Position numbers and translations under genes: made by a program. Below are positions 45,600-57,640 of a DNA stretch of 64,000 bases, piece after piece. Source of the stretch: Metallyticus violacea (lineage: Eukaryota; Arthropoda; Insecta; Mantodea; Metallyticidae); assembly GCA_030762175.1 (NCBI GenBank), contig CM060846.1:241081512-241145511 (forward strand). Direction: 5' to 3'. How positions within the stretch are numbered: the first letter of the stretch is position 1; every line of letters begins with the position of its first letter. The notes beneath the pieces were generated by a model. It searched no databases. It was not told where the DNA came from and was given only the letters and a program-made list of their open reading frames with translations.

Positions 45600-46175
45600 T
45601 GTGAAAAATGTATTGTTGAGATAATCATAAAGTTGAAAAAATCATCAAGCGAGATTTTCAGGTTTTTAAAAAGCTGGAAATCTGCAGGGTGTTTGTTCAA
45701 TGCTTTACTAAGACCAGTACTGTTGAGGACCGTTCGAGTTCCGGACGTTCGCGCACTGCGAGAACCGTAGCTGCTGTCAAAACAGCGTGGCCGTTTTCGG
45801 GAGAATCCAGTGGGCCCCAAAATGAACATATCCATGAGCTGGTGTCCACAGTGCTTAGACAAGACCTAGGACTGAGGACATTTTACCCGGAGTACTGTGC
45901 ATTTTTAACTGCAGAACTAATGCAGCAGAGGGTGTTGATATGCAAAAGATTGTCAGCGTTATGCTAAAGGCTATCTGCTGAAATTATTTTTATTAGTAGA
46001 TAAATATACAGTGTCAAAGAAAGCTATAACCGTCAATATGACAGAGTGTTGCTCGAACTCCACGATAGGCTGTGGGGTCCCACAAAATTGAAAGAAGTCA
46101 CCATTCTATCTCAGAAATGGTTTGGTGCAAGGTGAACTGTGATGGTGTTACCAAGCTCCATTTCTGTCAAAAAGA
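45600..46175 (+). pseudogene. Mariner-type transposase remnant (DNA-binding part and start of DDE domain)
   Basis: The plus-strand frame 45689-45967 reads TSTVEDRSSSGRSRTARTV, then VLRQDLGLRTF and LICKRLSALC. This is the tandem helix-turn-helix region of a mariner-related family widespread in arthropods (pattern TGSVEDRPRSGRPRTART ... LRQDLGL). Further on, with frame changes, EMVWCKVNCDGVTKLHF (about 46110-46165) resembles the VWCGLSCDGVT.PHF block of the catalytic domain. The remainder is missing. Confidence 0.7.
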
Positions 46176-46523
46176 TTGAAGGCAACCACCAAGGTGTATG
46201 AAACTACTCTAATAGAACCTGTGGCGAAGAACCTGATCATAACTTCTTCAAGAACAGGCATTGGATCTTCCAGCAAAGCACTCTCTTCCTGTTTTTTCAT
46301 TGTATTACGACAATCAATACCTAAATGTAAAAACAAACTTCAATGAAGTGTTTTATATTTACCCATGATCTTCACACAAAGCAGCATTTCATATCGGAGT
46401 TAGATGGGTAAAATTTGAGGCCGCGGCCGGGACTTAATCCACGCATCTAAGCTTACCTCGTCGTGTCCAGTCACAATTGCGAATTTCTCTTATCTGAGTT
46501 TGTATATTCGTGAGACCTCCAAG

Positions 46524-46822
46524 TCGGTCCTGATGGTTTAGTGGTAACTATACTTGCCTCCTAAGCCCAAGATCGCGGGTTCGATCCCGGCCAGGACCGA
46601 TGGATTTTTCGGGCGTAAAAATCATAAGTATGGCTTCCTTCGGAAGGGAAGTAAAGCCGTGGGTTCCGTGTCGTACATTTACGGCACGAAAAAGAACCTC
46701 AAGCCTGAAAGAAGAGGCCTCTGAGCAAAATTCGTCGGCCGTTTCACTCTCTTTATTGAACGGGACGCTAATGACCTGAAACGTTAAAGAGCGTCCGTAA
46801 ATTTAAAAAAAGGTCAATCAAT
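46524..46822 (+). mobile_element. SINE A copy, full length, with 13-bp TSD
   Basis: tRNA-like head with intact acceptor halves, A-box-like TGGTTTAGTGG and B box GGTTCGATCCC, then the complete body and a tail ending TTTAAAAAAAGGTCAATCAA. The TSD tgagacctccaag is exact at 46511-46523 and 46823-46835. It is one of the best-preserved copies in the window and could still be recognised by Pol III. Confidence 0.96.
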
Positions 46823-46835
46823 TGAGACCTCCAAG

Positions 46836-47208
46836 GCAATCTTGTTGCGCAGATGTTATCCCTAGGAGGTGACCTCAAACATTCGAATGTTTATGGTATT
46901 GAGATCAGTTGGCCAGTTTCCTATTTGATTCCGCTTAGAAAATAATCAAGTTACTGGATTTTTGAAACCGACATAAAATTTGCGTATCATGGCTCAGAGT
47001 GCTGCCAACATGATGCATTAACGACATATCGTCTTTTCAAGGACAGTGAAAAGAAGGTTGATGTATTCTAAACTTTGAAAATAATTACTAGTTTTTCATT
47101 AAAGAATTTCTAGGAATTGAGGTAAAGAATAATGGATAAGCAGCTGCGCACCAAAAGACTGGGGCAGTAGAAACCTGCCAAAATTAAACTTTATACACTA
47201 AAGACCAA
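46836..47208. other. Spacer
   Basis: AT-rich, no feature recognised. Confidence 0.5.
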
Positions 47209-47612
47209 CGAGAGAGAGAGAGAGATTTGTTGATTTGGTTTATTTGCGGACGCTCTTTAACATCTGAGATCATCAGCGTCCCATTCAATTCAGGGCGTGA
47301 AAGAGCCGATACATTTTGCTCTGAGGCCTGTTTTTTCAGGCTTGAGGTTCTTTATCGTGCCGTAAATGTACGATTTGGGGCTCGCGGCTTTACTTTCCTT
47401 CCGAAGGAGGCCATACCAGATTTTTTTCGGGCGCAAAAATCCTAAGTATGGGAAGTAAAGTCGTGGGTCCCATGTCGTACATTTACGGCACGAAAAAGTA
47501 CCTCAAGCCTGAAAGAGAGGCCTCTGAGCAAAATTTGTTGGTCGTTTCACGCCCTGAGTTGAATGGGACGCTCATGACCTGAGATGTTAAAGAGCGTCCA
47601 TATATAAATCAA

Positions 47613-47656
<44 letters not shown>
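47209..47656. mobile_element. Head-to-head SINE A palindrome inside a (GA)n microsatellite
   Basis: 47238-47414 is SINE A in reverse orientation (tail outward at the left, lacking the tRNA-like head). 47415-47606 is SINE A in forward orientation (tail outward at the right, also headless). The two body halves meet near 47414, giving an imperfect inverted repeat with arms of about 170-190 bp. Both outer ends abut GA repeats in the same orientation (47209-47226 and 47608-47656), as expected if a GA microsatellite was the target and was duplicated. A transcript could fold into a long hairpin. Confidence 0.9.
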
Positions 47657-47662
<6 letters not shown>

Positions 47663-48390
47663 GGGGGGAGCATTTGGAAGATGAGATGTGGGAGATAAGA
47701 TAAGAATGCAGGAATGATATAGAAAATAGATCATGGGTGTAGGAAGATGTGTAAAACCTGAAAATAAATTGAAATATTAAAAAAAAAAAAAAAAAAAAAA
47801 AATCTCGGATATAATAAAATTAAGCAATGAAAGCTCGTACACAAGAAGTAGTCAGTCAGAGTGCCAGTTACCTCTGTGGAATTTATGAATTACAATTAGC
47901 AGATTTTGTACTTTCCTTATGTAGATTTCTGTAGTGTTACTTTTTAGTTAGTGTTAGTGTTAGTTTTTCTTTAACGTTAATGATTCTCTCATCCACATTA
48001 CTTGAACTAATTTTCTTTTTTCTTTTTCTCATTTCAGGTTTAGTTTTGTTTGGTCGTAATATAAATAATATAAATACCTTCGTGTTACACTACATCAATG
48101 AACCAATGATTGAGAACTTTAAATAATAATTCAATTTTTCACTGTAAGGAACATCTTCCTGGACCAGCTTCAACTAATGCAGCCCATACTCCTACATGAA
48201 GTCTAATATCTTCCTTATAAACGCCATATCAAGAGCCTACTTTCCTGCAATTTCCTCTATAGGTTTTATTAAAGCTAAAGTTGCATCTACTTTACGTGCA
48301 TCTGGAAACTTGAATAACTACGGTTTAGATTGTATGGTATGTCCATTTCATTTATCATTGGTGAAAAGTGTTTTATAGATAGTACTGTCA
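47657..48390. other. AT-rich spacer with poly(A)
   Basis: A poly(A) run lies at about 47780-47802. No gene or TSD-bounded insert was identified. Confidence 0.5.
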
Positions 48391-48400
48391 TATGTACGGC

Positions 48401-48682
48401 TACCGCCACGGGTGGGCGAGGTCGTTAAGGCGCGGACTCGTGAGCGGGAGGTCTGGGGTTTGAATCCCGTCAGGACCGTCCTCCCTGACTGAGGTTTTTT
48501 TCCAGGTTTTCCTCAGTTCTCATAAATGGCAAATGTCGGGGAGGTACCCTAAACTTAGGTCTGGAACGCTTCCTTCCTTAAAAAAAACCCTTTTCCAATA
48601 TATCATTTCATCTCATGTATCATCAGTGTCCACCGCCTGTGGTGCCTCAGTAATAAAAAAGGGCGTTAAACACTACTAAAAA
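48401..48682 (+). mobile_element. SINE B copy, full length
   Basis: Class-II-tRNA-like head GGTGGGCGAGGTCGTTAAGG (A-box region), GGGGTTTGAATCCC (B box), CCTCCCTGACTGAGG, the full body and tail GGGCGTTAAACACTACT plus A-run. An imperfect TSD, tatgtacggc (48391-48400) against tatacggc (48684-48691), flanks it. It is the most complete SINE B here and a good reference for the family. Confidence 0.95.
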
Positions 48683-48691
48683 ATATACGGC

Positions 48692-50150
48692 CGAGGGGTG
48701 GATTGATTTAGCAAATATTCAAAATTATTATGAGAATAGTTAGTTTTATTCGCATAAATATTTTATACCTTTACATAGCTTAGTTAAATCAGAAAAGGCT
48801 AAATTATTTAAATCCATTTGGTATACCACTTCCATTGACGACTTACAGGAATTTATCGTGACGCAATCATCCGCTTAGCAATAAGCGGAATCTTGCTGAA
48901 CTTAGGTGCCTCCTAACACCTACCTACTCCTTTTTCATCGGCCACTATAATCAAAACCTACCATAATTGGTGAATAGTGCAACATAATATAAAGACCCTC
49001 TTTGGCGGTTGTGAAACTACCAGAGCCTTAAGACGCGCCTCTACTTTCTACCCTGTGCTGCTACTCGTCCCTCTGCAACCCCGTCTCAGTGACATTGCCT
49101 CTAAGGTAAGGGCCCTGTCGGCCTCAATGAGCCTGCTTATAATTATTACTTGCTAACGTAAGCCTTCAGCTACCCAGGAGACTGTAATGTGTTATTTTAC
49201 AACTGATAGATAACAAAAGAAATAGCCATGGCAGTAACGCCTTTAATTATATCTGTGAGCACCCTCTAAGCTTCCCTAACTCACGCCTTAAGCGTTACAG
49301 TACTGAGAGTTATAAGATATATAAACGCAATTTGTAAAAAAATGTGCTGTAGCATTAATAAAATATAGTAGGGAAGACCAGCAGTTCCTTAAGACACGAT
49401 GTACTACGAGATAAATATGTAAAGCTATCACAGTTAGAAAATAATTCCGCGAACTCTGATGAACAAGCTGAACTTCAAATATTTAGACCAAGAGGTTGGA
49501 GGATACCGAAAGAACCTTTTAATAGAATTTTGAAAGGGATGTAAACACTCTAAAAAGGCGATTAATGTCACCGTTTCTAGTCCTACCAGTCTAGAAGGTC
49601 GCTGTGAGAGTATTTTCAGTTTTGTGAGAGATTGACTCCGAATTTATGAACGTCAGGAAGAACTTACATTCCCTCTTCGAGAATCCGAATGCTGCACGTC
49701 ACCCAGGGCAGGGCTCGCATATCTGAACATGCTGGGACTTACCGGATAAACCTGCAGGAAAACCTCTCCCTCACACACAGTATTCGCTCAGCCAATTCAA
49801 CAGAACACTCACGTAAATCTTTATTTATTTATTTGAAAGTGCGCATAGCAAACATTTTTGCACAGATGCCTTGTTCCAGCAAGCTATGTCGGCACGAATA
49901 ATATGTATCTGATAGTAATGTCTGTTGCAGATCTTCAACGGTTCATCCCGATGAAAGCAACTTTTTCCTTGTTAGAAGTTCCGATAATAGAATTTTGATA
50001 TTTGCTAGAAGCAAAGAAAAGTAGCGATGGCAGAAAATACAGATACTGTATCATTAGCAATGTCAATATTTAAGCTAAACTTTATTTGAAATATATTCTG
50101 ATAAGAAATTACACTGTTATTCAAAGTAATCTATTAGATATTATAGTTTT
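48692..50150. other. Spacer, one less AT-rich patch near 49.0-49.15 kb
   Basis: No family was recognised. The 49.0-49.15 kb patch is richer in C and contains a donor-like AAGGTAAGGG (about 49101-49110). This alone does not support an exon. Confidence 0.4.
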
Positions 50151-50164
50151 GAACCACCTTTCAG

Positions 50165-51100
50165 CGAGGTTTGTGAGCCAGCGACGGAACTAGTTTCTGG
50201 AACTTGAGGTAGAGAATTTGGTGATACCCACTTCCACGACTTCAATGTTTTCTAAATTTCTTCCACCCAGGAAATGGACCATGGAACAAAACAGGTACTA
50301 CTCTGAAGGCGCAAATCGAGTATATATTTTGGATATAGAAGTAGTTCTATCTCTCCCAATTCATGAATTTTTTCCATGGTTGTTCCACCGGTATGTGGTT
50401 TCGTATTGCCCTGCTGCAAGAGAGCGTTTGAATTAACGAATGCTGGGTTTCTCTGTCTCAAAACTTAATGAACTCTTTCCAGTTGTTGAAATTAAAGGTT
50501 CGCACCGACATCACGCCGTTTGGAATAAACTCCCAATGAATCACAACCTCAGAATTCCACCATACACACACATTACTTTGGGGTTAAACCGATTTTGTTT
50601 AGCAATGACCAAGGCAGGCTGATGGGAATCGAACACTGTTTTGATGTTTCAGGGTTTCCATAATATACCATGTGACAATTCTCTGATCAATTTATTATCC
50701 ATAGGGTTTGCAATTTCAACTCTTTGTTGGGCCTGTGCAGGTGTCAATTCATGAGATGCATATCTACAGCTTCTGTATGATTGTTTAACTATCTTATAAT
50801 GGCGATGTATGGTATATTTTGATGCACCAAGTTCTTATGGCAGCCTAAGAGTACGTTTTTGAGGATTTTTCTTCCAAACGTTTTGTGTATTTTCAATATT
50901 CTATACTTTCTATCTTCCAGAGCGTGGTAAACTTTTACGTTTCCTTCTCAATTATGAAAAAGCTGAAACCACCGTTGCGCTACACGCTCACTAACGACAC
51001 TTTCCTTCACTTCACATAAACTTCGAATCGCTGTAGCAATTTTATAATCTTGTTTTCAGTAGTGCTTTAGAAGCACTTTAATCCCAAACTTTGTTACCTC
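50165..51100 (-). pseudogene. Mariner (SETMAR-like) transposase remnant
   Basis: Minus-strand order from 51.08 kb: VKESVVSERVAQRWFQLFHN (the HTH block usually ending in AQ.WF..F), LVHQNIPYIAI, ELTPAQAQQRVEIAN (partly out of frame), KVMCVWWNSE and VIHWEFIPNG (catalytic-domain entry, usually VWWD..G..H.E..P.G). It ends with LLQQGNTKPHTGGTTMEKI (50414-50358; usually LHDNARPHTA). The catalytic Asp of the first block is replaced (WWN) and that of the second is lost (QGN). Frameshifts and stops are present. It is a different mariner lineage from the one at 45.6 kb. Confidence 0.8.
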
Positions 51101-52090
51101 AAATTTATGAGGTATGCTCACAATATACACAATAAACACCAAGGCATCTTGTAAGGAACATTTCCAAACAAACAGAAACCATTAAAATCTTGCAAAACAC
51201 CAACATTAAAAACAGAAGTTTCTTATGAGACAGTGTATATAAACTTTAAGATGAATAAAATGAAAATAAATATTCAAATATTCTACAGATGTATCAAAAA
51301 TCACAGGGAAGGGTTCAGGTTAGAAATTAGAACACTAAAATCGTTTAGAGTTAACACGAAAAAGGGTTTTGCTCTACATATGGTGAAGAGGAAAATGAAG
51401 CTTGTTTCTTGTTTAAATGTTGTGAGACCACGAGGTGAAGAAATTAGCCATTTACTGGCAAAGGTATTAAGTTTAGAACCATGCCATCGAACAAGTAAAT
51501 ACCTAGGGATTATCAGCAGAAGGGCATTGGGTGAATTTTTATTTAGAGTTAAGAATAATAACAACAATAAATAACAATGAATTCAATTTCAGCGTAGTAT
51601 GAGCAGTAAAATATAATGAGCTACTGGGGAGCTTTGTGTTATCTGTAATTCCTAAGACACCGAATCAAGTGTCTTCTGAAATGACGAGGATATAGACCCA
51701 GTCAGCATTAGATTAATATTTAGTATAAGGTTGCATTATAAATTATGTATAAACCTAAGCCTGAGAAAACTCCTAATTGTTCCACTTGTCACCATGAACG
51801 CTGTTACTCATCGGGAAACATGAATGGAGCCTATAGCAAACATTATGGAACATGGAGCGCGCAAGACTTGAGCGGAAATTCGTGCTCATCCGAGTTTAAC
51901 AGTTCGAAATATGGGAAGAGGCTCGCCAATTCGCAGGAAACATAAGTTTAGGCCAAATAGAATAAAAATATTCTAATAAATTTCAGACTGGCGCAGCGTC
52001 TAGAAATGCTTTATATACTGTATATATACTGTACCTATTAGTTTAGGTTAGATTAGGAATAGAATAAGCATTAGACATTAGTTGAACTTA

Positions 52091-52121
<31 letters not shown>

Positions 52122-52198
52122 CGATGCCCCAAACCCAACAACCCTAGTTCCTAAGTAAATTTAACTAATACATCTTCACAGGTAAATAGTTCTCCTAC
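51101..52198. other. AT-rich spacer with a poly(A)-ended segment
   Basis: A 113-codon plus-strand frame (51233-51574) has no family resemblance and ends in an Asn run from an (AAC)n repeat. At 52094-52121 a 28-nt poly(A) follows TTGAACTTATGT, which could be the tail of a retroposed sequence. Its start and TSD were not found. Confidence 0.35.
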
Positions 52199-52207
52199 GC
52201 CCAGGCA

Positions 52208-52513
52208 GTCGGTCCTTGTGGTGTAGTGGTAACCATACTTATCTTCTAAACCCAAGATCGCGGGTTCAAACCGGCCAGGATGGATGCATTTTTTTTTTCG
52301 GGCGTAAAGAACCTAAGCATGGCTTCCTTCGGAAGGGAAGTAAAGCCGTGGGTCCTGTGTCGTACATTTACCGCACGAAAAAGAACCTCAAGCCTGAAAG
52401 AAGAGGCCCCTGAGCAAAATGTGTTGGCCGTTTCACGCCCTAAATAGAATGGGTCGCTGATGACCTCAGGTGTTAAAGAGCGTCCGCAAATAAAACAAAA
52501 CAACAAATCAACT
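52208..52513 (+). mobile_element. SINE A copy, full length, with short TSD
   Basis: The head GGTCCTTGTGGTGTAGTGG begins it, the B box is damaged by a deletion (GGTTCAAACCGG), the body is complete with an expanded T-run (52290-52298), and the tail is AAATAAAACAAAACAAC. The TSD cccaggca lies at 52200-52207 and 52514-52521. Confidence 0.93.
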
Positions 52514-52521
52514 CCCAGGCA

Positions 52522-54680
52522 ACCATACCTGGAATTTGTATGAATTTACTGTCACTATTAAACAATCAGCCACAATCATAACCACAAAGTGTAGATACAT
52601 GTAAACTTTACCTGAAAGGCCATCCAATGTAGACCACAGGTCAAAATTGTTAATAAATTAATGTCATTATCAAATTATGTACAATTTCTCTATAGTCTTT
52701 CTTGTGTTATTAACACAACGCGGCTTGAAATAGAGACAGAGTTGAAATCAAGCCACATTTTTTGATTACTTAAAGCAAAATAAAAAATATAATTAGAAAG
52801 TTACAACTTACGATTCATGCTCTCAATACTGCTGATTCCGTAGTATTACCACCAACCTCCTTGATTTTCTCTCTCTTCTTCTTTCTTTTCTTTTTCTACT
52901 GTTGTTCTCTAGTTATTTGATTTTCCTCCCCTCTATACTCCCTTCTTTCCCTATATTTTTGTTGTTGTTAAATTGCCTCTACTTATTCCTAAGTCGTCAC
53001 CATGAAACATCAGCATTACCAGCTGCCTATGACAATCATTACTTTCGCAGGCAGCAGTAGCAGCAGCTATTGTAGCAAGCAAATGAAAGACTTACTCTCT
53101 CTTTGTTAGTCTGAAAAGCTAAGAGTCGACAGAAACTGAATTTCATTAATCACGATTTGACCTAAGGCAGCCCACATAGTAAGTTAAAAGTGTAATACAG
53201 GGGGAAAAAAGGGGGGGGGGGAGAGAAAAGAAAAAGCAACAGAATTCGTTATTAACTTATTCGAATTGTATTCCATCTTTATATTCGTGTTTTACGTCTC
53301 TGTGTCCTCCACTAACTCTTGAAGACAGCCAAGAAATGAAAGAAAATTCAGGAAAATCAAAATCTGTTTTTAAAAACGCTAATATGGCATAAGTTTTTAA
53401 GAAAATTGCGAAACATTGCTTTAGGAAAAACATATATTAAATTCACATTTTCTTTTAGTACGTATGCCATAAATTTCAGAATGCAATTTTTAAAGAAACG
53501 TTGCTCAATGGGGAAAATACAACCAATAAACAAAACCTGTTCCGGTAAATAAAACAAAATGCACCTGAAAACCCAAACATTGTTACAAATAAAGTTCTAG
53601 TAATGTGAAATGTAAGCTTTTTTTCAATCATATTTTGTTAAATAAACTGAAACGAATTAGTGATATGATAGCGAGCAATTAAATGACCTGTTTGTTGCAC
53701 CTAGTAGCTGGTTTTGAAATATATTAAAATTTAAATATATACATTCCTTTTCATACGAGTTGGAGTGTGTTCAGGTGAGAATGTGAGTGATTGAAATGTG
53801 AAGGATCGTTTTTAATAACTATATTGGAAGTAACAGTGTCGCGCAACTCACACAATGCCTCTCTCCGTCTCTGTTTAGTAGCCCTATTAATGTGACTATT
53901 TACAGATATCTACTCTTCCTTCTTGCTGGAACCAGCACGTGAGCTGCTGGGACTATCGGTGAGAAATCTATAATGTAATGGTTACTCAGAAATAAAATAA
54001 TGGTGGTTTGAAAGTCCAAAACTACTTTCGCACAATTTGCTATGGAAAAACATATTTAGACATCTTTTCTCTAGAACACAAAAGACTATAAAACAAACTT
54101 GAGTTGGTTTTGTAAAGATTATGAATAAAAAAGGGGGGATCTCCTCATGAGGAAATATGGACTTATGCACATTACCTGAAAGTAGCTGCTTATCGGCTAT
54201 CACAGGAGGGTTTAATGTGTTGATTTCACCTGATTTGACAATTAAACTCGTGAAAAATTATTCTTTATGCATTCCAAGTATCTAACACTACAAGGTTCAA
54301 GGTTCAAGGTTATTTATTACTATATATGAACCTGTGGCCTACATGTGACGGCCTGTCAGGTTAGATTTACATTTGTCTACAATTAAAAATGGTTTTTGTG
54401 GATAGTACATACATAAATAGGCAAACCCATACATTTGACCGGTGTGGGTGCCGGCCAAAAGAGAACGATTAACCTAAGATAGATATGCATATTCTGGTAT
54501 TTAAATTTTTAACATTTTCGAGGTCAAAAATTTGAAGTGACTATAGCATTATTACTTTTAAAAGAGTCATAGAAGGCTAAATTACCTTGGCAACTCTAAA
54601 ATGACTGAAAATTAATTTGCGCGTTTACTATGAAATATATATTACCTCCTATAATAACAACAACAACTACAACAACAACA

Positions 54681-54771
<91 letters not shown>

Positions 54772-55915
54772 GTTTAATTTATTCTTTAATTTTGGCAATA
54801 AAATAAGCAATTTCAGTGTTTCTATACTAATTAAAAGTTCCATTTTTTAGTCTAGAGTATGATATTATTTTAGAAACTGTCTTTTCGTTGTTTTACTGAG
54901 GGAATTCTAATGAACGTGGAGTAAAAGCTAATGACATAAGCTGTAACCCAAAATATTTATATAATCAATGTGTTTTAATTCTCTTTAAATAAGAGAAACT
55001 ACTCTGCAAAACAACCAGTGGATGGAATTGTATGAATCACTCTCAACAGTCTGCATGCATCTGTGAACACTTCATTCAAAAGATTTTATTTAAGATATGC
55101 AAAGTTCTTCGGTTGATAATTTCATCTAGAATTATAAAAAATAGTTAAATGTTTACTCTTTCCGTTGCAGAAATTCTTCTGAATAACACGCTTTCCAACT
55201 ATCCAACGCATCACTGCAAAATATTTCTGTATATGCTTGACATTGTGAAGTATTGGCAAGGTCTTTAGAAATCTAAACTGCTTGTATGATTGAAGCATTC
55301 ATTCATTTCTAGTTCACATTACCCAGCATTCCATAAAATAAAAGTTTTCGGTTCTGAAAATGTTGTTACTCATTTCAGAAACTAGAAGTTTGCAACCCGC
55401 ATTGCTTCATTTCCGATTGGTGATCAGCAATGCAGAGTCGTCATAACTTAGGGCATCGATCAATAACGCACTGAGATCCTCAGCTGTTGTACTTCGCGAG
55501 CATATGTAACTCAGAATACACTCGGTGTACTGACCCCTGGTTTAATTCACATGTTTCACTTGCTTTTTGAAAACATCGTTAATCCTTTTGTTAGTTAGCA
55601 TTCTTGATGCATTTTGATCATAGCTATGCAAACGCTGTCTAATTTTTGTACCACATTGAAAAAAAAAGTTATGTAATTCCACACATGTTTTTGAACACCA
55701 TGGATATAAAAATATTTCAAAGCATTAATTTTCTTATCAGCCCGAGTAAGTGTTGCAGCATAAGCTTCTATAAGATGTTTGGAAATACTCAACCCACAAT
55801 AACCTTAGAACCGTTATAAAAAAGGGCAAATTAATTTGACAACTTCCATGCATTATATGTGTTTTCACTTATCACGGACGTGAAACACGTGCACGTTTAA
55901 CACAGCTCTTTTTGT
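52522..55915. other. Long AT-rich spacer
   Basis: No gene was recognised across 3.4 kb. It holds a (CAAGGTT)3 repeat at about 54292-54312, pyrimidine-rich stretches near 52.86-52.95 kb, a poly(G) patch near 53212-53223 and the long (AAT)n array described separately. The 77-codon Asn-rich frame at 54617-54850 comes from that microsatellite. Confidence 0.45.
54655..54770. repeat. (AAC)n(AAT)n compound microsatellite
   Basis: About 30 bp of imperfect AAC units pass into some 85 bp of perfect AAT units. Confidence 0.95.
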
Positions 55916-55921
55916 CAAACC

Positions 55922-56455
55922 GAGAGAGGTGACACAGGTAGTTACGCTTGGGGCTCGCATTCGAGAGTTACCGGGTTCAAATCCCTTGGGGCAGCCCGTT
56001 CTGATCTTGGGTTTTTCCATGGTATCTCCTGGTTGCTTAGACAAATATTAATTTTTACTTTCCACGAATTTTCCGCTTTCCCATTTTACATCATTTAATT
56101 CTTTTGGCTGGCTTACTGAGTCAAAAGTGCCAGGGGTGAAGCAGACTGGCACGGTTCGATAATGGCTTGCGCTTTAAAAGTTTTTCCCCCTAACGTCTAG
56201 TATGGAGGCGGGCCTTCCTAGGAGCTCGAAATCCTTTGGTAAAGGATTCCACTAGCGTTGGAGTGTTCTATCTGAAAGGCATTTTACTGATCCAGTCTAC
56301 TTTCGCGCAGTAACCGCCCATAGATTCTGGTCACCCGGTGTCTCCCTCACATTATCCCTTCCTTCCGGAAGTGCCCCCATTGGAGTGTATGCACAAAGGG
56401 CCAGCCTGGGCAAGGCTGAAGTTACGAAGTATCCTTCTCCGCCACAAATATTCCA
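55922..56455 (+). mobile_element. SINE C copy, forward orientation
   Basis: tRNA-like head: GGTAGTTACGCTTGGGGCTC (A-box region), ATTCGAGAG, and B box GGGTTCAAATCCC. Then comes TTTTTCCATGG, TTGCTTAGACAAAT, ACTTTCCACGAATTTTCCGC, CCCATTTTACATCATTTAAT, AAAAGTGCCAGGG, TGGCTTGCGCTTTAAAAG and GGAGGCGGGCC. A CGGTGTCTCCCTCACA block and GAAGTGCCCCCATTGGAG lie toward the end. It matches the 62.2 and 45.1 kb copies block by block. No tail repeat or TSD was seen. Confidence 0.8.
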
Positions 56456-57030
56456 ATAGAGCAGCACAACAATATGGTTCGTCTACGCAGTGGCAGCGTG
56501 TTTGACAAGTCTTATCACTTCCCTCTTTTGTATAGATGGATTGTCACTCTTAATATTATAACATATTCTAAATTTACACATTTTGATGCATCCTTAATAA
56601 TTATGGCTATTTTTTCTGTACAACCGGTAGGCGCTAACTTTTTGCCTCTAGTATGAGGTGCGAGAATCAAAATACTTTTATGAACATAGTGAGTTCATAG
56701 TGATTCAGGGACTGCGGAAATATTGTGTATCTGAAAGCGTACTACATAACCTTTTAATGGTTACACTGTTCGAGAGGAAATTGTGTTATAAACGTAAAGA
56801 AACCAGCATGTGCGCTTCTAGCTTTTAAATTCGTTCATATTTTAACATTCACCAATATGCAAAGTGTTATTGGTTAGGATGTAAATCATTAGATGAATAA
56901 ATTAATTTTGATGACTAGGATTACTGTTTTTCAATGAGCGCAATGTATAGAATAAAGAATCCCCTAGGAGCTTCTTTGGTTTGATTACCTAGTTCTAAGA
57001 TAGGGGCCGTGATCAGCAAGCGTAATAGTA
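56456..57030. other. AT-rich spacer
   Basis: No feature recognised between SINE C and the LINE remnant. Confidence 0.5.
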
Positions 57031-57039
57031 TACAGAGAT

Positions 57040-57640
57040 TGGCCTGAATGGGTATAACAGATGCGGTGCGCACTTTTCCACATCTTCCACCATTGCACCT
57101 GTATGCTCAAAAACTGGTGAGGGCTGGAGCGTTTCGCATCTGGAAGTTGGGAAAATGGTTATTTTTACAACGGCTTAGTGACCATTCCTCCATTCACAGA
57201 CTTTAAGTGTCCAGTTATGAAGCTAGGATGATTGGGAACCTGGTGATGCTTTGCTTTCATGTAAGGCAAACATATACAGTAATTTTACCTACCCGGGTGA
57301 ATTAGACCCAGAAATCCGGGACCCGGTCCAGAACTGGAGACCTTGTGTGGTTCACGTATGACTCCCTAATGGAGGCGGGGATCGGCGCTGGTTTCTGTCA
57401 ACCTTCTACAAGGTGCTATTTGTCTCTTGGGAGACATTGCAATTTTTCAGGCAGAGTTGTATGCCATACTGGCCTTTGCATGATACATTTTAGAACATTT
57501 TCCTGGTTACAGAGCTAAACTTAGTGTGTGCTGTGATAGCCACACTGCAATATAAGCTTTGAAAGTAGTGAAAACAACGTCTAAGTTGTTGTGTCAATGC
57601 CAGAGGACGTTTTATAGGCCTAAGAAGAGCAATTTACTTT
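57040..57640 (+). pseudogene. LINE ORF2 3' remnant with RNase H domain
   Basis: Across plus-strand frames: LHLYAQKLVRAGAFRIWKLG (about 57095-57155), then WFTYDSLMEAGIGAGF (about 57349-57396; family WYTDGS...G.G.GV), SLGRH (about 57430), FQAELYAILAC-like (57447-57480), and CCDSHTAI.ALK.V (about 57531-57570). This is the RNase H domain that follows RT in LINEs of the I/R1/LOA group, so it is not from the Jockey family, which lacks it. The first catalytic Asp is shifted or lost (TYDS). Frameshifts abound. Confidence 0.7.

Noticed and set aside
48980..49160. Host exon with splice donor near 49101
   Set aside because: One donor-like string in a modestly C-rich patch is not enough; no conserved frame, acceptor or partner exon was found.
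54617..54850. Asn-rich protein
   Set aside because: The Asn run is the translation of an (AAC)n(AAT)n microsatellite; there is no other coding support.
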